Positions 45,427 to 53,116 of a stretch of DNA of 64,000 bases are shown here, piece by piece (positions within the stretch are counted from its first letter, which is position 1; each line of letters begins with the position of its first letter). The stretch is from Enterococcus moraviensis ATCC BAA-383 (GTDB lineage Bacteria; Bacillota; Bacilli; Lactobacillales; Enterococcaceae). The DNA lies in assembly GCF_000407445.1 (NCBI RefSeq), contig NZ_ASWB01000004.1, positions 248,001 to 312,000 on the forward strand, read 5' to 3'. Position numbers and translations under genes: made by a program. A model generated the notes under the pieces. That model was not told the DNA's origin, searched no databases, and saw only the letters and a program-made list of their open reading frames with translations.

Positions 45427-47370
45427 ATGGAATTGATACAGAGACAATCACTTCTTGCTTCATTACTAATAAAACAGAATGGTTTTCAAACAGTTAAGTA
45501 CTATGCAAACCAATTAAACATTTCTGAAAGAACGATACATTCTGATTTAAAAGTTGTAGAGAGGTATCTCTTGCAAGAAGGGTATCAAGTAGAAAAAAGA
45601 CCTGGTATTGGGATTAGCATAAAAAGAAGTGTTGAAATCCCGCAGAAAAAAAATGAGGTGTTAGAAAAAAACATATACTCTACAGCAGGTAGGCGAGAAA
45701 AAATTATTCAATTACTACTATTTGAAAATCAAACGGTGACATTTGAATTATTATCAGAGATGTTTTTGATCAGTAAAAGTTCTATCAATAATGATTTTAA
45801 GTTTATAAAACAACTACTTACAACTGGAAACACAGTAAAAATTGTTAGTGACTCAAAGGGAACGAGGTTGTCTGGACCAGAAAAAGAGCTGCAAAAAGCC
45901 TATCTTGAGTTTAATCGTTATTTAACAGAAGGGGAAAATAATTTATTTGAACCAAATGATGAAAAGAAAGAGGCATTGCTTACTCAGTACTATGGAGAGG
46001 ATATCGTTCGAGTGTGTACACGGGTTCTTTATGGGTATATCAAAAGCGATGTGACTGTAATAGCAGAGCATTATGTTTCAAATGTGCTAAATATGATGAT
46101 TATTTTAGTCTATCGGGTTAAAGCGGGGCATCATATTGAAGGCTTAGAAGAACCTGAACCTGAAAATGAGCATGTCTTTTTTGAGAAAAGTGCGCAAGAG
46201 ATGTTGAATAAAATATCATTGCGACTAAATCTTGAATTTACTCGCAATGACATTGAATATTTATCAACGTATTTAATTTCAAATCGTTTTGAACCTTTAC
46301 CAACGAAAAAAAAATACCATAGGATTGTGTCAACTATTATTGAAAAGGTAAGTAAGTCGCTCAAAATAGATTTTATTAAAGACCAGAAATTAAAGGAGCA
46401 GTTAATGCTGCACATCCCTCCGATGATTTATAGATTACGAGAAGGCGTTCAAACCAATAACCCATTTATTTACCAAATAAAGAATGAGTTTACGGTTATG
46501 TTTAACTCTATATGGGTTATTTTAAGTGAATATGAAGAAGAATTAGAAGTCACTTTTAACGAGGATGAAATAGGGTTTTTAACAATTTATTTTCAGTCTG
46601 CAATTGAGCGAGCAAAGCTAAGTAAGAAAATTTTGATCGTATGTCCAACAGGAATAGCCACCTCAGAGTTACTTTTAAACCGAATCAAAAATATTCTACC
46701 TTCTTTTGACATGATTGAAGTGGCATCAATTAAAGAAGTAGACGCACTTGATTTAGCACAAATCGATTTGATTATCTCCACTGTGCAGTTAAATCGATTG
46801 GATAAAAAGGTTGTTGTTGTTTCACCACTGTTGAGTGATCAAGATATAAAGAACATTACAGCCGCTTATAATGAACAGTTTATTTTCTTAAAGGAGTATG
46901 AGGATGGAGCGATAAAGGAATTAAATAATCTTAGTCCTTATTTATTAGAAGAATTTGTCTTTTGGAATGAGAATTTCAAGACAAAAAATGAGCTGCTAAA
47001 AGAAATTGGCAAGAGACTTAAAGAAGCGGATATTGTCACAGAAAAATTTGTTGAAAGTACGATGAACCGAGAAAGACTTGGTGGGACGGACTTGCCGACA
47101 GGAGCTGCTATACCTCATGGTAACCCTAAGTATGTTAACAAAACAGTGATTGCGGTTGTGAAAAATAAAAAGTATATCAAATGGAATGAACACTCTGTAA
47201 AACTAGTCATGATTGTTTGTATTGCTGAAAAAGATATACAAGAAATTAAAGGAATATTATCTGATATCTACCAAATAGTAGAAAGTAAAGAACGATTGAA
47301 TCAGTTTGAAGAATTTACAAAAAAAGAAGTGTTAAGTCAAAAGATAGGATGTGAGACTCTTGAAGGATAG
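45427..47370 (+). CDS. PRD-containing transcriptional activator (MtlR/LicR type)
   Basis: 647 residues: N-terminal winged helix-turn-helix domains (LASLLIKQNGFQTVKYYANQLNISERTIHSDLK), two PRD domains (about 170-400), an EIIB-like domain with Cys in ILIVCPTGIATSELLLNRI (around 405) and an EIIA-like domain with His in AAIPHGNPKY (around 565). Activity of such proteins is set by PTS phosphorylation of PRD histidines. It heads the fructose-family PTS operon and presumably activates it. The 3' end overlaps the IIA gene. Confidence 0.92.
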   Translation: MELIQRQSLLASLLIKQNGFQTVKYYANQLNISERTIHSDLKVVERYLLQEGYQVEKRPGIGISIKRSVEIPQKKNEVLEKNIYSTAGRREKIIQLLLFENQTVTFELLSEMFLISKSSINNDFKFIKQLLTTGNTVKIVSDSKGTRLSGPEKELQKAYLEFNRYLTEGENNLFEPNDEKKEALLTQYYGEDIVRVCTRVLYGYIKSDVTVIAEHYVSNVLNMMIILVYRVKAGHHIEGLEEPEPENEHVFFEKSAQEMLNKISLRLNLEFTRNDIEYLSTYLISNRFEPLPTKKKYHRIVSTIIEKVSKSLKIDFIKDQKLKEQLMLHIPPMIYRLREGVQTNNPFIYQIKNEFTVMFNSIWVILSEYEEELEVTFNEDEIGFLTIYFQSAIERAKLSKKILIVCPTGIATSELLLNRIKNILPSFDMIEVASIKEVDALDLAQIDLIISTVQLNRLDKKVVVVSPLLSDQDIKNITAAYNEQFIFLKEYEDGAIKELNNLSPYLLEEFVFWNENFKTKNELLKEIGKRLKEADIVTEKFVESTMNRERLGGTDLPTGAAIPHGNPKYVNKTVIAVVKNKKYIKWNEHSVKLVMIVCIAEKDIQEIKGILSDIYQIVESKERLNQFEEFTKKEVLSQKIGCETLEG

Positions 47371-47830
47371 TGCAAGTGATGTGATTAGAGAAGACATGAT
47401 TTTACTGCAGACAAATTTTGACACAAGGGATGATGCATTACGTGCATTAGTCCAAATGGCAGATGAAACTGGATTGATTTCGGAAAAGGAAGTTTTTCTA
47501 AAATCTGTATTGAATCGGGAAGAAGAAATGCCTACTGCAATTGGGTATCAAATTGCTATTCCACATGGGAAAAGTGAGGTAGTGAGAACGCCTTTTATTG
47601 GTTTTTTACAGACAAAAGAGGAATTTATTTGGACTGATGGGCACGAGGAACAAGTGAAACTTGTCTTTCTAATCGGTGTGCCAGCTGAGAATGAAAATAA
47701 TATCCATTTAAAATTTATCTCACAGCTCAGTAAAAAACTGTTAGATGAGGAATTTAGAATACAATTACTAGAAGAAAAAAATCAACAAAATGTCTTTAAG
47801 CTGCTACGTTCAATCAAAGCAGCAAGCTGA
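47351..47830 (+). CDS. PTS fructose-family EIIA
   Basis: 159 residues. Typical EIIA-Fru/Ntr domain with phospho-His in YQIAIPHGKSEVV (around residue 72). Starts within the end of the PRD regulator gene (GTG 47351, or TTG 47360), so translation is coupled. Passes phosphate from HPr to the EIIB that follows. Confidence 0.9.
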   Translation: MRLLKDSASDVIREDMILLQTNFDTRDDALRALVQMADETGLISEKEVFLKSVLNREEEMPTAIGYQIAIPHGKSEVVRTPFIGFLQTKEEFIWTDGHEEQVKLVFLIGVPAENENNIHLKFISQLSKKLLDEEFRIQLLEEKNQQNVFKLLRSIKAAS

Positions 47831-47851
47831 AAAAGAATAGGAGGAAATAAG

Positions 47852-48181
47852 ATGAAAGTTGTAGCAGTAACCGCGTGTCCAACAGGAGTAGCGCACACGT
47901 ATATGGCACAAGAGGCAATTGAAAAAGAGTGTAAAAAAAGAGGGTATGAGGTACAAGTAGAAACACAAGGAAGTATGGGGATCGAAAATGAGTTAGAGCA
48001 AGAAGATGTTGATGCTGCAGATGTGGTCATTTTAGCCGTTGCAATAGGAATCGAAGGGGAAGAGCGTTTCGATGAAAAAACAGATGAAGGAAAAGTATTG
48101 CAAATAGATCCAGCAGACGCAATCAAACATCCTGTTGAGGTGTTAGACAAGGCTGAAAAATTATTTAAAGCATCTGAATAA
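47852..48181 (+). CDS. PTS fructose-family EIIB
   Basis: 109 residues with the phospho-Cys loop VTACPTGVAHTYMAQEA (Cys at about 9), then the typical VETQGSMGIENEL. ATG after ATAGGAGGAAATAAG. Separate EIIB, unlike fused FruA. Confidence 0.92.
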   Translation: MKVVAVTACPTGVAHTYMAQEAIEKECKKRGYEVQVETQGSMGIENELEQEDVDAADVVILAVAIGIEGEERFDEKTDEGKVLQIDPADAIKHPVEVLDKAEKLFKASE

Positions 48182-48206
48182 ATCAAAATAGAGGAGATGA
48201 CTCGGA

Positions 48207-49271
48207 ATGAAAAAGGAAAATAAGTTTTTTAAAGATCTACAAAAAGCTTTTAATACGGGTGTATCATTCATGCTGCCTGCTGTTGTCGTTGGCGGGATTT
48301 TCTTAGCAGTAGCATTAGCGACAGGGAAAGCGACAGATTCAGGAATGGAGATCACCAACCCCTTTATGCAAAATCTAAATGATTTGGGTGCTGCTGGTTT
48401 TGCCATGATGATTCCATTACTTTCTGGTTATATTGCAAATTCACTTGCAGGAAAACCAGCCTTAGCACCAGCGATGATTTTAGGATTTGTTGCAAACAAC
48501 CCAATTGGAGAAGGTCAAGTAAAGACAGGTTTCTTGGGTGCCATGATCATGGGGGTAGCGGTTGGTTATTTTGTTCGTTGGTGTAAAACGTGGAAAGTTC
48601 CAGCAACGATTCGAACTATTATGCCGATTTTGATTGTGCCAGTTCTAACAACATTTGTTTTAGGAATGATCTACATCTATATTATTGCAGTGCCAATTGG
48701 TGCTGGGATGGATTGGTTAGTAAAAGTATTAGGAGAAATGCAAGGTGGTAGTGCGATTATTCTAGGTCTTATTATTGGTGCGATGACCGCAATAGATATG
48801 GGAGGACCAATCAATAAAACAGCAACTGCTTTTACGTTAGCATTAATGTCTGAAGGGGTTTATGGGCCTAATGGCGCACATCGAATTGCCGTAGCAATTC
48901 CTCCTTTGGCGATGGCTATCTCTACCTTTATTGATCGTAAGAAATATACAGCAGAAGATAAAGATCTTGGGATTTCTGCCTTTTTTATGGGACTGATTGG
49001 GATTACAGAAGGAGCGATTCCTTTCGCTGTAAAAGATATAAAACGAGTATTACCGGCAATTATTATCGGTAGTGCAGTTGGTGGTGCATTAGGGATGGCC
49101 AATGGTGTAGAAGCGTTGGTTCCTCACGGAGGATTAATTATTTTACCTGTTGTTAATGGAAAACTTTGGTACGTGTTATCCATGCTGATTGGGACCTTGA
49201 TATCTGTAGCAATTCTACATTTTACAAAACCAAATTTAGATGAAGAAAACAAAATGAAAGCAGAAAAATAG
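48207..49271 (+). CDS. PTS fructose-family EIIC permease
   Basis: 354 residues with about eight to nine TM helices. Conserved loops: SFMLPAVVVGGIFLA at the start, MGGPINKTATAF and GITEGAIPFAVKD (substrate-site Glu). ATG after AGAGGAGATGACTCGG. Follows the EIIB gene by 25 bases. Confidence 0.92.
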   Translation: MKKENKFFKDLQKAFNTGVSFMLPAVVVGGIFLAVALATGKATDSGMEITNPFMQNLNDLGAAGFAMMIPLLSGYIANSLAGKPALAPAMILGFVANNPIGEGQVKTGFLGAMIMGVAVGYFVRWCKTWKVPATIRTIMPILIVPVLTTFVLGMIYIYIIAVPIGAGMDWLVKVLGEMQGGSAIILGLIIGAMTAIDMGGPINKTATAFTLALMSEGVYGPNGAHRIAVAIPPLAMAISTFIDRKKYTAEDKDLGISAFFMGLIGITEGAIPFAVKDIKRVLPAIIIGSAVGGALGMANGVEALVPHGGLIILPVVNGKLWYVLSMLIGTLISVAILHFTKPNLDEENKMKAEK

Positions 49272-49285
49272 TACAAACTAAAAGA

Positions 49286-50578
49286 ATGGAATTGGAGATG
49301 GCAAATATAATGGGAAAATTACCAATAAAAAAAGTAGTAGAAAGCTTATTAGAACTGCAAAAAACAGGAGAAAGTGCAACGCTGTTAGGAATTGGGCCTA
49401 TGTCAAAAAATTGTGTTCAAGCAACACTTGAGCTATCCAAAGAAGATGATTATCCAGTGATGTTTATTGCCAGTCGAAATCAGGTCGATGCAGATGAACT
49501 TGGCGGGGGCTATGTTAATGGCTGGAACCAGTTTACCTTTGCTAAAGCAGTAGAAGAGGTAGCAGAAGAAATTGGGTATGACAATTTCTATTACATGTGT
49601 CGTGATCATGGTGGACCTTGGCAGCGAGATCAGGAAAGAAATGACCACTTACCAACAGAAAAAGCAATGGAGTTAGGAAGAAAATCTTATGTAGCAGATA
49701 TTGAAGCAGGCTTCGATTTACTGATGATCGATCCTACAAAAGATCCTTTTGAAGTGGGGAAAGTCATTCCATTAGAAACCGTATTGAATCGTACAGTAGA
49801 ATTGATTGAATTTTGTGAAACTGAACGAAAAGCACGAAATTTACCAGAAATTGGTTATGAAGTAGGAACAGAGGAGACCAATGGAGGGTTAACCTCTACA
49901 GAAACATACGAAACCTTTATTCTACAATTGAAAGAAGCGTTAGAAAAACGTGGATTACCAATGCCAACATTTATAGTTGGACAAACAGGAACACTGACAA
50001 GAAAAACAGAACAAGTTGGTACGTTCAATTTTAAAAACGCTTATGATTTAGCACAAATGGCAAAAGGCTATGGTGTTGGATTGAAGGAACATAATGGTGA
50101 CTATCTAGATGACGTAACCTTGTTAGAGCATATTCCTTCTGAAATTACCGCAACAAATGTTGCGCCACAATATGGAACAGAAGAAACGCGTGCCTATTTA
50201 AATCTTGCAGCAGTAGAAGCAAAATTGGTGGAAAATGGTCTTGTAACAGAGCCGTCTAAGATAAGAGAGGTTTTACTTGTACATGCAATTAAGAGTGAAC
50301 GCTGGAGAAAGTGGATGGTAGGGGATCAAAAAGAATTGACTGTTGCCGAAATTATGCAAGATAAGGCACTGTCAGATGAAATTCTTGATATCGCTGGACA
50401 TTACACGTTCAATGATGATGAAGTGAAAAACGAAATCGCAACACTTTACGCAAATCTTGAAAAACATAATATTCATGGACAACGCTATGTTATTGATCAT
50501 ATCAAGCGTCCGATTAGAGACTATGCGGAATGTTACAATCTAAAAGGAGTAACGACTCGGATTAAACAATTAGGCTAA
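49286..50578 (+). CDS. GatZ/KbaZ-like protein (tagatose-bisphosphate aldolase non-catalytic subunit family)
   Basis: About 430 residues; ATG 49286, 49298 or 49310, the last with GGAG twelve bases upstream. TIM-barrel family with motifs FIASRNQVDADELGGGYV, MCRDHGGPWQRD and VGTEETNGGL that I associate with GatZ/KbaZ. In enteric bacteria GatZ supports the class II aldolase GatY. Here no GatY/KbaY gene accompanies it, so it may act alone, as an epimerase or isomerase of the sugar phosphate delivered by this PTS. Terminator follows. Confidence 0.82.
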   Translation: MELEMANIMGKLPIKKVVESLLELQKTGESATLLGIGPMSKNCVQATLELSKEDDYPVMFIASRNQVDADELGGGYVNGWNQFTFAKAVEEVAEEIGYDNFYYMCRDHGGPWQRDQERNDHLPTEKAMELGRKSYVADIEAGFDLLMIDPTKDPFEVGKVIPLETVLNRTVELIEFCETERKARNLPEIGYEVGTEETNGGLTSTETYETFILQLKEALEKRGLPMPTFIVGQTGTLTRKTEQVGTFNFKNAYDLAQMAKGYGVGLKEHNGDYLDDVTLLEHIPSEITATNVAPQYGTEETRAYLNLAAVEAKLVENGLVTEPSKIREVLLVHAIKSERWRKWMVGDQKELTVAEIMQDKALSDEILDIAGHYTFNDDEVKNEIATLYANLEKHNIHGQRYVIDHIKRPIRDYAECYNLKGVTTRIKQLG

Positions 50579-50628
50579 AAGAATAAGGCGAGCTAAAAAG
50601 TACGTTTGTATGAAGTAGATTCGTTTTT

Positions 50629-50669
50629 GGATAAAGCAAAATGTGTCCTGTTTTGTTTTATCCTTTTTT
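50629..50669 (+). terminator. Rho-independent terminator
   Basis: Stem GGATAAAGCAAAA (50629-50641) / TTTTGTTTTATCC (50651-50663), then TTTTTT. Ends the PTS operon. Confidence 0.85.
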
Positions 50670-50712
50670 GCCTATTTTAGAGCCAACACGTAACAGAGTT
50701 AGGAGGAAGAAC

Positions 50713-51417
50713 GTGTATAATTTTATTTTTGATGTGGATGATACGTTATATGATCAATTAGAGCCGTTTAAGAAGGCGTTTCAAGAAAATTTTTCACCTA
50801 AGAAAGTCATTTCTATAGAAGCTTTGTATCGTTATAGTCGCAAATTCAGTGATGAGGTTTTTGAACAATCGCAACAAGGAAGGATTTCTATGGATGAAAT
50901 GTATATCTACCGTCTTACAAAGGCTTTTAATGAGTTTGATATTTCAATTCAGCCAAAACAAGCCTTAGCTTTTCAAAAAGATTATGCCGCTTTTCAAGAT
51001 GAAATCACTTTACTTCCAGATATGGAGAAAACATTGAATTACTGTACAAGGAAGCAACTGACCGTTGGGATTATTACAAATGGCCCTTCTAAGCATCAAC
51101 GAAATAAAATCAAAAATTTGAATTTGACTCATTGGATAAACCCAAAGCATATATTCGTTTCGGGAGAGTTGAAAATGGCAAAGCCGGATAAAAAGCTTTT
51201 TCATTACGTTGAAAGTCAGATGAAATTAGAACCCCAAAAGACATTTTACACTGGTGATTCCTATAGAAATGATGTGCTTGGAGCGAAAGAGGCAGGGTGG
51301 AAAGCGATTTGGTACAATCAACGTGGCCACTCTATAAAAAATAAGGAAAGCCAGCCTGATTTCATTGTGGGAAAAGAGCAGAAAGTCTATGATTTAGTGA
51401 GAAGTTTAGTAGAATAA
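50713..51417 (+). CDS. HAD-superfamily hydrolase (pyrimidine 5'-nucleotidase type)
   Basis: 234 residues from GTG 50713, seven bases after AGGAGG. HAD motif I FIFDVDDTLYD, motif II IITNGPSK, motif III with Lys in MAKPDKKLF, and motif IV FYTGDSYRNDVLGAKEAGW. Matches YjjG-like phosphatases that dephosphorylate nucleotides or small phospho-metabolites. An open frame extends to 50641, but that stretch is the terminator of the previous operon. Confidence 0.88.
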   Translation: MYNFIFDVDDTLYDQLEPFKKAFQENFSPKKVISIEALYRYSRKFSDEVFEQSQQGRISMDEMYIYRLTKAFNEFDISIQPKQALAFQKDYAAFQDEITLLPDMEKTLNYCTRKQLTVGIITNGPSKHQRNKIKNLNLTHWINPKHIFVSGELKMAKPDKKLFHYVESQMKLEPQKTFYTGDSYRNDVLGAKEAGWKAIWYNQRGHSIKNKESQPDFIVGKEQKVYDLVRSLVE

Positions 51418-51610
51418 TTTAGGATGAATAGAAGCGATACTAGTTAAAAATTTTCTGAGTTAAAAAGTTTGTTCGGAAATTTCATTCGTCAGTAAAAGAT
51501 AACAAAAAAATAGTTTGCCTATGATCTCTTGATGAAAGAATAGTACAGAATAAGTCTATTCATTATCCTGCTAGTATGAATAAAATCGCTATTACCGTTC
51601 CTTAACTTAA

Positions 51611-51652
51611 ATAGCCCCTTGCATCAATAAAGAGACAAAGGGCTATTTTTAA
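51611..51652 (+). terminator. Rho-independent terminator
   Basis: ATAGCCCCTTG (51611-51621) / CAAAGGGCTAT (51636-51646), one mismatch, then TTTTAAAA. The stretch 51418-51610 shows no gene. Confidence 0.7.
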
Positions 51653-51695
51653 AATAACTAGATCGTTATTTCAGGTGAGTGTTACTTAGTAAAAA

Positions 51696-51752
51696 TTAAA
51701 TATTGACCCAAATAAAAACTGACATAGCAACTGCAGTAGCAACTGTAAGCAT
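51696..51752 (-). CDS. 18-residue hydrophobic peptide, candidate Rgg-linked signal
   Basis: ATG 51752 to TAA 51696 encodes MLTVATAVAMSVFIWVNI. A very strong ribosome site (AAAGGAGGG, plus strand 51758-51766) lies seven bases upstream. The peptide is hydrophobic with few charges, and the gene is divergent from an Rgg-like regulator 88 bases away, the arrangement of SHP/Rgg quorum-sensing pairs in streptococci. It lacks the basic N-terminus usual for SHPs, so a type I toxin-like or other membrane peptide is the alternative. Confidence 0.55.
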   Translation of the reverse strand: MLTVATAVAMSVFIWVNI

Positions 51753-51839
51753 AGCGATCCCTCCTTTCAAAAATAGACTATTTCGAACATTTTATATGTA
51801 ATAATGTGCTATACTTGTACAAAAGGGAGTGGAGCTAGA

Positions 51840-52730
51840 ATGAATGTAGAAGAAGCACTTTATTTTTTTAGGAAAAATAAAAATTTAAAGCAAAAAGATG
51901 TTCTTACGCATACTGATACTTCGGTCTATTCTAAAATCGAGACAGGAAAAAAGATTTTAAGATTTTCTGAGTTAACAGATATTTTAGAGCGTTTCTCTAT
52001 TCCGTTAGAAGAATTTTCAGAATACTTAGAAGACAGTCTAGAACAAAAAAAATATCGTAAACTATTTAAACAATGTGGTCATAACCCAACTGATAACGCA
52101 AGTAAACTTGAGTTACTTGATTATTATAGCCAATTAACATTTTCTAAAGAAATGCATCTTAGAGAAATGGCAAATTTTGTTGGCATAAAAACATTATTCT
52201 CCAATTTTTGGAAAGAAATCTCCCCTTTGAGTAAAGCAGAGTTAAACCAAATTTATGAACTTTTAATGGAAAAGGAGTATTTTTTTCAGTATGATTACGC
52301 AGTATTGTCTAATACAATTTTTCTATTTAATGATAATCAAATCAAGAGTCTTGCCAAAAAAGCTTTACCGGTTAAAGATATTGAAGTCAGAAATGTAGAA
52401 ACAACAGAATTCATCAAAAATATGATCAATAATTTAATCACAACGTTACTACGTAAAAAGGAATATGAAGAATGTCTTTATTATTTGAAATTAGCCACTA
52501 CGAAAGAAAGAAATCATACGTTTGATTATAAATTGGTCATTCAGTATTTGAAAAATTTAACAAGCTATTTAATGACTGGTGACGATAGTTATAAAGAACA
52601 TATTTTTGATTATATCCATTTGTTAAATAGGCTTGGAGAACAGCAATTTGCGAAAAGTATTGAGCTAGAAGTCAGCTCTATTATTTCGGAGAATAAAGAT
52701 ATTCCTATCTTTATTCAAGCTGATCTGTAA
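51840..52730 (+). CDS. Rgg-like transcriptional regulator
   Basis: 296 residues from ATG 51840, after GGGAGTGGAGCTAGA, with TATACT at 51810-51815. N-terminal XRE-type helix-turn-helix (MNVEEALYFFRKNKNLKQKDVL, then SVYSKIETGKKILRFSEL), followed by an all-helical repeat domain (70-296) as in Rgg/RRNPP regulators that bind short peptides. An imperfect palindrome (ACATTTTATATGTAATAATGT, 51788-51808 approximately) lies between it and the small peptide gene. Terminator downstream at 52916. Confidence 0.8.
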   Translation: MNVEEALYFFRKNKNLKQKDVLTHTDTSVYSKIETGKKILRFSELTDILERFSIPLEEFSEYLEDSLEQKKYRKLFKQCGHNPTDNASKLELLDYYSQLTFSKEMHLREMANFVGIKTLFSNFWKEISPLSKAELNQIYELLMEKEYFFQYDYAVLSNTIFLFNDNQIKSLAKKALPVKDIEVRNVETTEFIKNMINNLITTLLRKKEYEECLYYLKLATTKERNHTFDYKLVIQYLKNLTSYLMTGDDSYKEHIFDYIHLLNRLGEQQFAKSIELEVSSIISENKDIPIFIQADL

Positions 52731-52915
52731 TGTAGGACTTCCGAAAGTGTTAAATAAGACTTTTGAAATGATTTTTTCTTCTTTTTGTCATTTTAAACGC
52801 ACTATTAGCATACCACATTATTAATGTTTTGTTTCATTTAAATTGTAAATAATGGGAGTTTATATTCGTAATTTCTCTAATTTCTAATGATTTAGTCGAT
52901 AATACATCCTGAATG

Positions 52916-52938
52916 GCACTTGTTTGAGTGCTTTTTTT
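52916..52938 (+). terminator. Short terminator
   Basis: GCACT (52916-52920) / AGTGC (52927-52931), then TTTTTTTAC. 52731-53116 is otherwise AT-rich with no gene. Confidence 0.6.
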
Positions 52939-53116
52939 ACGCTATGTATTTACTCATTCATTAAATTGGAAGCACCTGAACAAGTTTTTGAAAGAGGAAA
53001 ACTTTTAGTAATTGGTAGATGATGCATAGGGATCACAAGATAAGCTACTCTTTTTACTCTAGAAAAGATATAATTTATTACGTACGCATGCATCATGGTA
53101 ATAGATTGGAGCGTTT

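Noticed and set aside
47782-48186. Minus-strand frame over the EIIB gene
   Set aside because: Opposite-frame shadow of a well supported PTS gene; Ser/Thr/Cys-rich product of no known type.
50641-50712. N-terminal extension of the HAD hydrolase
   Set aside because: The extension would be translated from the terminator of the previous operon; AGGAGG and GTG at 50713 give the normal family start.
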